Of a stretch of 64,000 nt of DNA, positions 8,305 through 16,984 are shown one piece after another. The stretch is from assembly GCF_030915505.1 (NCBI RefSeq), contig NZ_CP133265.1:3872001-3936000 (forward strand), in the 5' to 3' direction. Source of the stretch: Neobacillus sp. OS1-2 (lineage in GTDB: Bacteria > Bacillota > Bacilli > Bacillales > Cytobacillaceae). Both the position numbers and the translations under genes were made by a program. Each line of letters starts with the position of its first letter. The first letter of the stretch is position 1. The notes under the pieces were generated by a model, which searched no databases, was not told the DNA's origin, and saw nothing but the letters and a program-made list of their open reading frames with translations.

Positions 8305-8610
8305 ATGAAGGTGAAAATTAATCGCAATGCTGCAAAAGCATTGAAAAAAATGTTAGAACAAGAAGAGGCACAGGATAAACTGTTCCGTGTTTACGTCACC
8401 AGCGTTCACGGGGATCATGCACACTATGATTTGATGCTTGATAAGCCAACAGAAAATGATGTAGTGGTTCAAACGGATAAGGAACTTGACTTTATTCTTG
8501 AGAAAAATAATGAATACCTAGAGGATATCTGGATTCAATTTTTCCATGTACCAAAGGAAGAATGGTTGATTACCAATCCTGCAAAAGGCGCACACCATCA
8601 TCACCATTAA
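8305..8610 (+). CDS. IscA/HesB-fold small protein without cysteines, His-rich C-terminus
   Basis: A 101-residue protein. The pattern LFRVYVTSVHGDHAHYDLMLD, then DVVVQTDKELDFILE and an ending near ITNPAKG resembles the HesB/IscA (Fe-S biogenesis) fold. The three Cys that hold the cluster in IscA are absent, and there is no Cys at all. Nine His are present: three in HGDHAHYD at the place of the first IscA Cys, and five as the last residues. This suggests a metal-binding relative, not an Fe-S carrier; that is inference. A good ribosome site (GAGGAG) precedes the ATG and a terminator follows directly, so it is a single-gene unit. Confidence 0.7.
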   Translation: MKVKINRNAAKALKKMLEQEEAQDKLFRVYVTSVHGDHAHYDLMLDKPTENDVVVQTDKELDFILEKNNEYLEDIWIQFFHVPKEEWLITNPAKGAHHHHH

Positions 8611-8619
8611 GATAAAGGA

Positions 8620-8652
8620 GCACTTGGGGCATATGCTGCCAAGTGTTTTTTT
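8620..8652 (+). terminator. Rho-independent terminator
   Basis: GCACTTGG and CCAAGTG(T) form the stem around an 11-base loop and a run of seven T follows, nine bases after the stop of the IscA-like gene. Confidence 0.9.
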
Positions 8653-8672
8653 GTGCCAAACCTTCATAATAC

Positions 8673-8702
8673 TTGAAATTGTACATATTTTACTCATATA
8701 AT
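8673..8702 (+). promoter_or_regulatory. Sigma-A promoter of the ABC exporter gene
   Basis: TTGAAA and TATAAT are separated by 18 bases, 36 bases before the ATG of the exporter gene. Confidence 0.72.
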
Positions 8703-8738
8703 CCTAGTATTGCTATTTAAGAAAAAAGGAGATTATCT

Positions 8739-10448
8739 ATGATTCAACGTTTTTTTTCATATTATCGGCCGCATAAACGGCTGTTCCTATTGGATTTCAG
8801 CAGTGCTGTGGTTGTTGCCATCCTTGAATTAGCCTTCCCGCTTGCGGTTGGATGGTTTATTGATGATTTGCTCCCCGGGGGTGATTGGAAAACGATCGTT
8901 ACCGTGAGTACTGGCCTTTTCCTTGTTTATTTAATAAGTACATTCCTGCAATATATTGTGAATTATTGGGGGCATAAGCTCGGAATTAATATTGAAACCG
9001 ATATGCGGCAAGAATTGTTTGAGCATGTTCAGAAGCAATCATTTCGTTTTTTCGACAATACGAAAACAGGTCATATCATGAGTAGAATTACCAATGATTT
9101 GTTCGACTTAGGGGAACTTGCCCACCATGGACCGGAGGATGTCTTTATAGCATTGATGACGTTTATTGGCGCCTTCTGGATCATGATGACGATTAATGTG
9201 AAATTGACACTTGTAGCCGTGATCATTCTTCCCTTTTTGATGCTCTTGGTTGTGGTTTGTAATTTAAAAATGAACAAGGCATGGAGTCAAATGTATTCAA
9301 GCATTGCGGACGTCAACGCACGCGTTGAGGATAGTGTTTCCGGTAGCCGTGTTGTGCAATCATTTACGAATGAAGAGTTTGAGATTGCTAGGTTTAAACA
9401 GAATAATCAACGCTATCGCGGGGCTAAGTTAGGCGGCTATCGTGTCATGTCGTACAGCCTTTCAGGGATTTATATGATGACAAGGCTTATTACGATTATC
9501 GTTCTTGTCTATGGTGCCTGGCTAAGCTTTTCGGGACAACTTACGTACGGGGAATTAGTAGGCTTTATCCTCTATGTCAATGTCCTCTTTAAACCAATTG
9601 ATAAAATCAGTGCCATAATGGAGTTGTATCCGAAAGGAATGGCGGGTTTTAAACGTTTTATTGAATTGATTGATTCGGAACCGGAAGTAAAGGATACAGA
9701 GGATGCGGTTGAGGTGGAAACACTTAAAGGCAATATTCTATTTAAAGAGGTTTCCTTCCGTTACGATCGGCACAAATCAGTCCTAGAAAATATTAATTTA
9801 ACCATTCGCTCAGGTGAGACTGTAGCCTTTGTTGGGCCGTCAGGAGCGGGTAAAACAACGATTTGCTCCTTGATTCCGCGATTTTATGATGTCAATGAAG
9901 GTGGCATTTATATTGATGGTCTAGATATCCGCAACATGACAAAAAAATCGTTGCGTTCTCAAATTGGGATTGTACAACAGGATGTATTTCTATTTACCGG
10001 GACACTCCGTGAAAATATTGCTTACGGGAAACAGCATGCAACCGATGCGGAAATTACTGAGGCGGCACGCCGTGCACACCTAGAAAAGTTTATTGCGTCA
10101 TTGCCGGATGGGTACGAGACACAGATTGGCGAACGAGGATTAAAGCTTTCCGGCGGTCAAAAACAGCGTATTGCAATTGCCCGTATGTTTTTAAAAAATC
10201 CGCCTATCTTGATTCTGGACGAAGCCACTTCAGCACTTGATACAGAAACAGAAATGGTGATTCAAGAGGCCTTGACAGAGCTTGCGCAAAATAGAACCAC
10301 CCTCATTATTGCCCACAGGCTGGCAACCATCCGTAATGCCGACCGGATTGTGGTTGTAACAGAAGAGGGAATTGCCGAAGAAGGCCGTCATGATGAATTA
10401 ATTGAACAGGACGGTATTTTTGCTAATCTTCACCGAGCTCAATTTTAG
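8739..10448 (+). CDS. ABC exporter, fused membrane and ATPase domains (multidrug/lipid type)
   Basis: A 569-residue half-transporter that should act as a homodimer. Six membrane segments occupy about residues 1-300 and the nucleotide-binding domain about 330-569. Walker A is GPSGAGKTT (about 367-375), the Q loop follows at QQDVF, the signature is LSGGQKQR (about 475-482) and Walker B is ILILDEATSALD, with a switch His in IAHRLAT. The family (MsbA/BmrA/YfiBC type) exports drugs or lipids. It has its own promoter and terminator and no partner gene, so the substrate cannot be assigned. Confidence 0.9.
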   Translation: MIQRFFSYYRPHKRLFLLDFSSAVVVAILELAFPLAVGWFIDDLLPGGDWKTIVTVSTGLFLVYLISTFLQYIVNYWGHKLGINIETDMRQELFEHVQKQSFRFFDNTKTGHIMSRITNDLFDLGELAHHGPEDVFIALMTFIGAFWIMMTINVKLTLVAVIILPFLMLLVVVCNLKMNKAWSQMYSSIADVNARVEDSVSGSRVVQSFTNEEFEIARFKQNNQRYRGAKLGGYRVMSYSLSGIYMMTRLITIIVLVYGAWLSFSGQLTYGELVGFILYVNVLFKPIDKISAIMELYPKGMAGFKRFIELIDSEPEVKDTEDAVEVETLKGNILFKEVSFRYDRHKSVLENINLTIRSGETVAFVGPSGAGKTTICSLIPRFYDVNEGGIYIDGLDIRNMTKKSLRSQIGIVQQDVFLFTGTLRENIAYGKQHATDAEITEAARRAHLEKFIASLPDGYETQIGERGLKLSGGQKQRIAIARMFLKNPPILILDEATSALDTETEMVIQEALTELAQNRTTLIIAHRLATIRNADRIVVVTEEGIAEEGRHDELIEQDGIFANLHRAQF

Positions 10449-10534
10449 GCGGCAATAACCTAAGAAAAGCGCAAGGCGCCTGAAGCTGGCCATTCTCAAA
10501 GTCGAAATTTTTACTTTCGTATCACATACAGCTG

Positions 10535-10567
10535 GATCCTGTTAAAATGATGCAGGATTCTTTTTTT
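10535..10567 (+). terminator. Rho-independent terminator
   Basis: GATCCTG and CAGGATTC form the stem around an 11-base loop, followed by seven T. It ends the exporter transcript. Confidence 0.88.
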
Positions 10568-10681
10568 GATTGTTAAACATAAAAATATTATGTAAATCAT
10601 CAAGGGTTGAATCTTTGAAAAATAGAAAACAAAAGTGTACGCTAAAGGAAGTAAACAAGAGGAAGGAGTTATTTACTACAT

Positions 10682-11437
10682 ATGGAGAATGTTAAAAACG
10701 ATAGTGACATTAAATTAGTAGCACTAGATATGGATGGTACTCTTTTAAACAACAAGGGTGAGATATCAGTAGCGAATCGGCAGGCAATTAAAGCGGCTCA
10801 GGAGAAGGGAATCTATGTGGTTCTAAGTACAGGTCGGTCATTAAAAACAAGTCGAGAACATGCAGATGCGCTAGAACTGACATCGTATTTGGTGACCGTT
10901 AATGGCAGTGAAATCTGGGATGAAAAACGGGAGCTGGTCGAAAGGAATTTAGTGAAAGCAGAATCAATTGCATGGATGTGGGAACTAACAAAACAGCATA
11001 AAACAAAGTTTTGGGCGATCAGCACGGAACGGAATTGGCACGATGAAATGCCCGAGGACATACATACAATGGAATGGTTAAAATTTGGCTTCAATATTGA
11101 TGATGATGCTACAAGGGAGCTTATTCTAAAGGAATTGGAGGCAAAGGGCGAATTCGAGATAAGTAATTCCACCTTAAAGAATATTGAGGTCAATCCGTTT
11201 GGAATTAATAAAGCGAAAGGCCTGGGTATTGTCTGCAGCCGTCTCGGAATTGAAATGAGACATGTCATGGCTTGTGGCGACAGCCGCAATGATTTAATGA
11301 TGATTAAAGAAGCAGGTCTTGGTGTAGCCATGGGGAATGCACAGGATGTAGTAAAAGAGGCAGCGGACTGGGTTACAGGAACAAATGAAGAGGATGGCGT
11401 GGCCCAAGCAATTCATAAATGGGTTCTTCATAGATAA
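10682..11437 (+). CDS. HAD-superfamily Cof-type phosphatase
   Basis: A 251-residue cytosolic phosphatase. HAD motif I is DMDGTLLNN (about 15-23) with the nucleophile and acid/base Asp pair, motif II is STGR near residue 50, the conserved Lys of motif III lies in INKAKGL near 180, and motif IV is [10 protein letters not shown] (about 199-208). The C2-type cap lies between. Members dephosphorylate sugar phosphates, FMN or pyridoxal phosphate. Length and order match YwpJ/YcsE-like proteins. It is a single gene with AAGGAGT upstream; the substrate is not predictable. Confidence 0.88.
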   Translation: MENVKNDSDIKLVALDMDGTLLNNKGEISVANRQAIKAAQEKGIYVVLSTGRSLKTSREHADALELTSYLVTVNGSEIWDEKRELVERNLVKAESIAWMWELTKQHKTKFWAISTERNWHDEMPEDIHTMEWLKFGFNIDDDATRELILKELEAKGEFEISNSTLKNIEVNPFGINKAKGLGIVCSRLGIEMRHVMACGDSRNDLMMIKEAGLGVAMGNAQDVVKEAADWVTGTNEEDGVAQAIHKWVLHR

Positions 11438-11553
11438 AAAAATTACTTTTTAGCTTTTTTTTGGTATATGACGATAATTTATGGGTAAAAATAATTGGGC
11501 AAGTATATTTTGCAAAATCATGTAATTGTTACATGCTAGGAGGCTACAAAGAA

Positions 11554-11754
11554 ATGGAACATGGTAAGGTAAAATGGTTTAACGGTGAAAAAGGGTTTGG
11601 ATTCATTGAGCGTGAAGGTGGAGATGACGTATTCGTTCATTTCTCAGCGATTCAAGGCGAAGGATATAAAACCTTAGATGAAGGTCAAGAGGTCACATTT
11701 GATATTGAAAATGGACAACGTGGACCGCAAGCGGTTAACGTTCGAAAAGCATAA
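11554..11754 (+). CDS. Cold-shock protein (CspA/CspB family)
   Basis: A 66-residue single cold-shock domain. The RNP1 motif is KGFGFIE (about 15-21) and RNP2 is VFVHFSAI (about 28-35). It binds single-stranded RNA/DNA and acts as an RNA chaperone. AGGAGG lies ten bases before the ATG at 11554; an upstream extension to 11461 is open but is the untranslated leader. Such leaders in csp genes often fold with temperature. A terminator follows. Confidence 0.95.
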   Translation: MEHGKVKWFNGEKGFGFIEREGGDDVFVHFSAIQGEGYKTLDEGQEVTFDIENGQRGPQAVNVRKA

Positions 11755-11766
11755 GACCTGCCAAAA

Positions 11767-11799
11767 AAACAGACCCTGTAATGGGGTTTGTTTTTTTTG
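11767..11799 (+). terminator. Rho-independent terminator
   Basis: ACAGACCC pairs with GGGGTTTGT (one G-T pair) around a short loop, and eight T follow. It ends the cold-shock transcript. Confidence 0.85.
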
Positions 11800-11933
11800 T
11801 GGAGAAAAATAAAAATTCCTCAGGCCATTACTACATATTTTTGGAAGAACGGCGATTTTTCTAAATGTATATGTAAATAATTTACAGTTAAATGGAAATA
11901 ATGAAGGTAAGAAGAATGTGAAGGAGACTGCTA

Positions 11934-12458
11934 GTGAGTCTGAATCTTATCTATGGAGCCATTTTTATTTTTTCTGGACTAAAATGGGGGGATTGGAAAA
12001 ATTGGCATTCCTTTTACCCTACTTTCCTGTTCTTAATGGTGGGAGATCTCGTCTATCAATTTTTATTTTTTAAGCACAGTATGTGGGAATATGTTCCTGT
12101 GGGAAACGAAAAAAACTGGGCAACACACACGCACATTGCCATCCTGATCATGTTAATAAAATATCCTGTTACGATTAGTATCTTCCTAGGTCATATGCCC
12201 AAGGCAACATGGAAAAAGATCATACATATTCTGGTATGGACATTGATTTATACGATCAATGAATTCATTGATCTGAAAATAGGATCGATGGTTCACAAAA
12301 ATGGCTGGAATTTGGGATGGTCAACTTTTTTTAGTTTTGTCATGTTTTGTGTACTAGCTGTGCATTATAAGAAGCCTCTTTTAGCATGGATTCTTTCAGC
12401 AATCTATGCCACCTTCTTATGGAATGTCTTTGATATACCACAAAGTATATTAAAATAA
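11934..12458 (+). CDS. CBO0543-like integral membrane protein
   Basis: A 174-residue membrane protein with about five hydrophobic segments. WEYVP near residue 50, HTHIAILIMLIKYP and NEFIDLKIG are features I associate with the CBO0543 family of Bacillus and Clostridium. No function is established for that family. The start is a GTG with AAGGAG seven bases upstream. It is a single gene closed by a hairpin. The family assignment is from memory of the motif pattern. Confidence 0.68.
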   Translation: MSLNLIYGAIFIFSGLKWGDWKNWHSFYPTFLFLMVGDLVYQFLFFKHSMWEYVPVGNEKNWATHTHIAILIMLIKYPVTISIFLGHMPKATWKKIIHILVWTLIYTINEFIDLKIGSMVHKNGWNLGWSTFFSFVMFCVLAVHYKKPLLAWILSAIYATFLWNVFDIPQSILK

Positions 12459-12461
12459 CGA

Positions 12462-12496
12462 AATGAAGGTATCCGCTTCTTGGGAATACCTTCATT
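12462..12496 (+). terminator. Terminator-like hairpin
   Basis: An 11-bp perfect stem (AATGAAGGTAT / ATACCTTCATT) starts four bases after the stop codon. The T tract after it is weak, so termination may be partial. Confidence 0.6.
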
Positions 12497-12617
12497 AGTT
12501 GTGTAAAATTATTTGAAAATAGAAATTTCTCTTATTTCGTCGAATAATATTAGCAGGAATTTGAGGGATATTATTAGAATAATATAAATATGATGATAGA
12601 AAAAGGGGGGGATTTGC

Positions 12618-13088
12618 TTGGATATCCAAGTGGTTGAGAGAGATGAAATAAAAGTGGTTGGTATTTCATGGAATGGTACATATTCTGAGTTAGGAATAAT
12701 CCCTAATTTATTTGAAAAAATGATGGAGCGGATGGAAGAAGTTTCCTATCAGACGAAAGAACCGTTTTTAATTGCACCGTTTCATAGCAGGGAAACGGAG
12801 GTTACCTATTATGTCACAAAGCCAGTTGAAAAAATTGATGAGATCCCAGAGGGCATGGTTGGCTTTACCATCCCTAGGAAAAACTATGTATTCACTGTCC
12901 ATAAAGGCAGTCATGAGGACATTGAAAAAACATACCAGAAACTGTCTGTTTGGATGGCGGAATATGGGTATGAAAGGGACTATTCTGCATTAAGCCTGGA
13001 AATCTTTAAAGAAGAGAATAAATTGACTAACGCTATAGGCGATCTTCATTATGAAATTTATTTACCGGTAAAGGCCTATAAGGGATAG
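12618..13088 (+). CDS. Stand-alone GyrI-like/AraC effector-binding domain protein
   Basis: A 156-residue protein made only of the effector-binding (GyrI-like/SOUL-type) fold, with no DNA-binding part. The start VVERDEIKVVGISWNGTY and the later IPRKNYVFTVHKGS are typical of the strand pairs that form the ligand cleft. Free-standing members are reported to bind small molecules or to counter gyrase inhibitors. It starts at a TTG with GGGGGG six bases upstream. It lies just before the B12 riboswitch but is a separate unit. Confidence 0.75.
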   Translation: MDIQVVERDEIKVVGISWNGTYSELGIIPNLFEKMMERMEEVSYQTKEPFLIAPFHSRETEVTYYVTKPVEKIDEIPEGMVGFTIPRKNYVFTVHKGSHEDIEKTYQKLSVWMAEYGYERDYSALSLEIFKEENKLTNAIGDLHYEIYLPVKAYKG

Positions 13089-13159
13089 AAAAAAATATAT
13101 ATACAAATGATTTTTTTTATATGATAATAGATTTAAACAAAAAATAATATTTTGGAAAA

Positions 13160-13332
13160 GGTGCAAAAAAGTCAGTAGATAGACTTTTTGCTTAAAAGGG
13201 AAGTTGGTTAAAAACCAACGCGGTCCCGCCACTGTAAATGGGAGCAACCTATCGAATGTCACTGTCCAACTGGATGGGAAGACGTAGGGAGCGATGAACA
13301 TGAGCCAGGAAACCTGCCTTTTTCTTTGCGCC
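13160..13332 (+). promoter_or_regulatory. Cobalamin (B12) riboswitch
   Basis: The B12 box (GAGCCAGGAAACCTGCC, 13301-13317) and the upstream core AAAAGGGAA with GCGGTCCCGCCACTGT (about 13210-13225) are both present. The ends GGTGCAAA (13160) and TTTGCGCC (13325) can pair as P1. It precedes a terminator and then B12 transport and salvage genes. By analogy it shuts the operon when adenosylcobalamin is plentiful. Confidence 0.95.
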
Positions 13333-13410
13333 AAAAACCTACGAGGATAGGAGGTGTGGAAGACTAGACGATATTTACTTTGTGTTAGTAATTAAATCTA
13401 ATCATACCCG

Positions 13411-13439
13411 CATCCCCTTACAATAAGGGGATGTTTTTT
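13411..13439 (+). terminator. Terminator of the cobalamin riboswitch
   Basis: CATCCCCTTA and a matching TAAGGGGATG form the stem, followed by six T. It lies between the aptamer and btuF and is the likely expression platform. Confidence 0.88.
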
Positions 13440-13522
13440 GTGTTTTAGGTAGAGTCTAGTGTGGGGCGAGCAATTTTATCTTTTTGTTAGATAGTTAATT
13501 TTTCAGAAAGCAGGGAAATGAT

Positions 13523-14487
13523 ATGAAAAGGATTTATTCACTATTGCTAATTGCCTTATTAACATTAGGAGTATTAGCAGGCTGTGCAGAAAAGCAGGAG
13601 CAGGTTAAAGAGGATAATAAGGCGAATGTTGAAAATAAAACAGAGGCTGCCTTTCCGGTAACGATTAAAGATGCAAAAAGTAATGAGGTAGTCTTAGAAA
13701 AAAAACCTGAAAAAATCGTTTCACTGATCCCAAGTAATACGGAAATTGCCTACGCGTTAGGGCTTGAAAAAGAAGTAGTTGGTGTTTCCGATTTTGATAA
13801 TTACCCTGAAGGGGTTAAGAAAAAGAGAAAATAGGCGGTATGGAAGTTAATCTTGAAAAAATTATTTCATTACAACCCAATTTAGTATTAGCACATGCCT
13901 CTACGGCGGATAATTCTAAAGCAAGCCTGCAGCAGTTAAAAGATGCCGGCATTGCAGTTCTTGTTGTGAACGATGCTCAAAATTTTGAGCAAGTGTACGA
14001 TTCCATCAGTATGATTGGCAAAGCTACTGGGGAATCGAAGAAAGCGGACGAGCTTATTCAAGTGATGAAAGAAAAGTTGGCTGAAATTAAGGCACAGGCG
14101 AACGATATCAAAGAAAAGAAAAAGGTATTTATTGAAGTTTCACCTGCACCGGAAATTTTTACAACTGGGAATCATACGTTCATGAATGAAATGCTAACGA
14201 TGATCAATGCCGAAAACCTAGCAGCCGATCAAGAGGGCTGGGTCCAGCTTGATCAAGAAGAGATCATAAAACGTAATCCGGATGTAATCATTACTACATA
14301 TGGCGGCTATGAAAAGGAAAAACCGGCCCAGCAAGTATTAAGCAGAAAAGGCTGGGAAAATGTCAATGCCGTAAAAAATAAGCTAGTAATCGATGTAGAT
14401 TCTGATCGTGTGACACGTTCAGGACCTCGAATTGTTGAAGGAGTAGAAGATCTTGCGAAGGCTGTTTATCCAGAAGTATTTAAATAA
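13523..14487 (+). pseudogene. btuF: Cobalamin ABC transporter substrate-binding lipoprotein, frameshifted (btuF)
   Basis: Two pieces in different frames together make one normal-length (about 320-residue) binding protein. The first (103 residues) has a lipoprotein signal with the lipobox LAGC and the start of the domain (KIVSLIPSNTEIAYALG). It hits a stop at 13832. The rest continues from about 13826 in the -1 frame (EKIGGMEVNLEKIISLQPNLVLAH) to 14487. Restoring one A to the five-A run at 13820-13824 gives a smooth join. The run also reads as G-AAA-AAG in phase, so a -1 ribosomal slip would give the same protein. A base-calling error is the simplest reading. It is the first gene behind the B12 riboswitch and should capture cobalamin or cobinamide outside the cell. 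Confidence 0.82.
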
Positions 14488-15514
14488 TCCATATATAGCT
14501 TTTACCCTGGCAGGACTATTCCTGTTCATTTCCATGCTTCTAGGAATCTCCATCGGAACTGTTTCAGTTCCGATGGGAACGATTATCCACATTATGATGG
14601 CTAAGCTTTTTGGGTTACCATCACTAGATGTCATCGATCCAATGCAAACAAGTATTGTGCTGAATATTCGCTTGCCTAGGGTTCTATTAGCTGGTCTTGT
14701 TGGGGCGGCTCTTGCGATAGCGGGAGCGGCATTTCAAGGCCTGTTACGGAATCCATTAGCAGATCCATATACATTGGGGGTCTCATCCGGTGCTTCCGTT
14801 GGGGCTGTACTGACATTGTTCTTTCATTTATCCATCCCTTTTATTGGGATGTTCACATTGCCATTATTGAGTATTCTATTTTCATTTTTTACCATATTCC
14901 TTGTTCTTGCCTTTGCCAGAAAAATTGAACGATCAATGAGAGTCGAGACGATTATTTTAACAGGAATTATTTTCAGCTCTTTTTTAGGTGCATTTATTTC
15001 ACTTATGATCGCTTTAACCGGTGATGAGTTACGGCAAATTATTGGCTGGCTCCTGGGCAGTGTGTCAATGAGGGGCTGGGAATACATAAAAATCATCTTA
15101 CCGTTTTTTATTTTGGGTTCAGCGATCCTCCTTTTTAATGCAAAAGAATTAAATGCGATGTCATTTGGGGAAGAGCGTGCGCAGCACTTAGGTGTTAATG
15201 TCCAGAAAAGAAAGCTCATCATTCTTTCTGCTGGTTCAATATTAACAGGAGCAGCAGTTGCTGTATCAGGGACGATTGGTTTTGTTGGATTAGTTATACC
15301 CCATCTTTCAAGAATGTTATGGGGACCCGATCATCGCTACCTTCTTCCACTTTCCATTTTAATCGGAAGTGGGTTCTTAATTCTCGCTGACCTCGTGTCC
15401 AGAACCATTATTTCTCCAACAGAATTACCGATTGGGGTTATTACTGCTTTAATTGGTGCACCAGTTTTTGCGCTGATTCTGCTCCAAAGAAAACGGATGG
15501 AAAGAAGTGGATAG
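14453..15514 (+). CDS. btuC: Cobalamin ABC transporter permease
   Basis: A 353-residue FecCD-family permease with about ten membrane segments. Family signatures are RLPRVLLAGLVGAALAIAG (about 62-80), NPLADPYTLGVSSGA and GTIGFVGLVIPHLSRM (about 274-289), the last contacting the ATPase. The TTG start has GAAGGAG nine bases upstream and lies inside the end of btuF, so the two are translationally coupled. It works with the BtuF-like lipoprotein and the fused BtuD-CbiZ. Confidence 0.9.
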   Translation: MRRLFIQKYLNNPYIAFTLAGLFLFISMLLGISIGTVSVPMGTIIHIMMAKLFGLPSLDVIDPMQTSIVLNIRLPRVLLAGLVGAALAIAGAAFQGLLRNPLADPYTLGVSSGASVGAVLTLFFHLSIPFIGMFTLPLLSILFSFFTIFLVLAFARKIERSMRVETIILTGIIFSSFLGAFISLMIALTGDELRQIIGWLLGSVSMRGWEYIKIILPFFILGSAILLFNAKELNAMSFGEERAQHLGVNVQKRKLIILSAGSILTGAAVAVSGTIGFVGLVIPHLSRMLWGPDHRYLLPLSILIGSGFLILADLVSRTIISPTELPIGVITALIGAPVFALILLQRKRMERSG

Positions 15515-15517
15515 AAT

Positions 15518-16984
15518 ATGCTTAGCGTTCAACACGTTTCGGGTGGTTATGCAGATGAATCCGTTTTAAAGGACATTTCATTTCAAGTAAAACGAGGGGA
15601 ATTGTTCGGGATTTTAGGGCCAAATGGAAGCGGAAAAACGACCCTTTTAAAAATGATTAGTGGGATCTTACCGTTTAAACAAGGTGATATTTTCATAAAT
15701 GGAAAAAGGCTTCAGGAATATGGAATCAAACAGCTAGCACAAATGGTCGCTGTTCTTTCGCAGCATTCTTCACAATCGTTTTCCTACACGGTTAAAGAGA
15801 CCGTTTCACTTGGTAGATATGCTCATCAAAAAGGCTGGTTTCAAACATGGACCAAAGAGGATGAGGATGTTGTTCAGCGAGTAATGAACCAAACTGGAAT
15901 ATCGTTATTTCAACAAAAAAACATTCAAGAGTTATCTGGTGGCGAAAGACAACGGGTATTCCTTGCGCAAGCATTGGCCCAGGAGCCTGAAATTCTTCTA
16001 TTAGATGAACCAACAAATCATTTGGATTTATCTTATCAGAAGGAACTTCTTGACCTTTTAACACACTGGACAATGGAGAAGGGCTTAACGGTCATCTCGA
16101 TCTTCCATGATTTAAATCTAGCTGGTTTATATTGCGATCGATTGCTGCTGCTTGAAAAGGGAACCATCAATAGTAATCATATTCCGAATGAAGTCTTAAG
16201 AGAAGATAGAATTAGAGAGGTTTACCATACCAAGATTCAAAAACAACCCCATCCGAAGGTGGCAGCGCCGCAATTGGTGTTACTGCCGGAAGTGGAACGG
16301 AGAATGGAAAACTTTGAAATTACTGAAGAAATGATACTGGTTTCAAATGAGTTCATTAAATTGCAATCCCCTGCACCGTTAAGAACCATGTCTTCAGGTG
16401 TGGTCGGGGCGGGAACAGGCTGGCATCAGACATTTGTTAATCGCCACGTCAGGAAGGACTATAATTGTGATGATCATCGAAGGGAAATGGCGGCCTTTTT
16501 AAAGGATAAGGGCTTTGAACCATCAGCGACTGTTGGGATGATGACAGCTGTGGTCCTTGAGGATGTTGCATACCAAAGGGTCAAACAGGACGACTTCTCG
16601 GTTTTAGTTGTTGTCACGGCAGGGGTTGGAAATGCAATTGATGCCTCGAAAAGTGAAAGGCATGACCTCATTCAACTTCCTGGGACGATTAACACGTGGA
16701 TTTTCGTAAATGGTGAATTAACAGAGGAGGCCTTTATTCAAAGCATCATAACCGCTACGGAAGCAAAGGTAAAAGCGATGCATGATTTAAAGGTAATGGA
16801 TAAGGTCACTGGAACGATTGCGACTGGAACGTCAACGGATAGTATTTTAATTGCGGCTACCCAATTTGGGAAGGAGCTAGAGTTTGCTGGAACGATTACC
16901 CCTTTAGGCAGGCTTATTAGTAAAGTTGTGTATCAATGTACAACAGAGGCGATTCAAAAGTCACAAAAAAGGAAGCACCAATGA
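15518..16984 (+). CDS. BtuD ATPase fused to CbiZ adenosylcobinamide amidohydrolase
   Basis: A 488-residue fusion. Residues 1 to about 255 are an ABC ATPase with Walker A GPNGSGKTT (about 36-44), signature LSGGERQR (about 144-151), Walker B ILLLDEPTNHLD and a switch His. Residues about 290-480 are a CbiZ domain, with SSGVVGAGTGWHQTFVNRHV near the start and GTIATGTSTDSILIAA near the end. CbiZ removes the aminopropanol arm of adenosylcobinamide to give adenosylcobyric acid. The fusion couples import of incomplete corrinoids with the first salvage step. A related two-domain protein (YvrA) exists in Bacillus subtilis. It starts 4 bases after btuC. Confidence 0.9.
   Translation: MLSVQHVSGGYADESVLKDISFQVKRGELFGILGPNGSGKTTLLKMISGILPFKQGDIFINGKRLQEYGIKQLAQMVAVLSQHSSQSFSYTVKETVSLGRYAHQKGWFQTWTKEDEDVVQRVMNQTGISLFQQKNIQELSGGERQRVFLAQALAQEPEILLLDEPTNHLDLSYQKELLDLLTHWTMEKGLTVISIFHDLNLAGLYCDRLLLLEKGTINSNHIPNEVLREDRIREVYHTKIQKQPHPKVAAPQLVLLPEVERRMENFEITEEMILVSNEFIKLQSPAPLRTMSSGVVGAGTGWHQTFVNRHVRKDYNCDDHRREMAAFLKDKGFEPSATVGMMTAVVLEDVAYQRVKQDDFSVLVVVTAGVGNAIDASKSERHDLIQLPGTINTWIFVNGELTEEAFIQSIITATEAKVKAMHDLKVMDKVTGTIATGTSTDSILIAATQFGKELEFAGTITPLGRLISKVVYQCTTEAIQKSQKRKHQ

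Noticed and set aside
8580..8610. Cloned His-tag artefact
   Set aside because: The His run is continuous with a natural gene, its stop codon and native terminator, and the protein has further His clusters.
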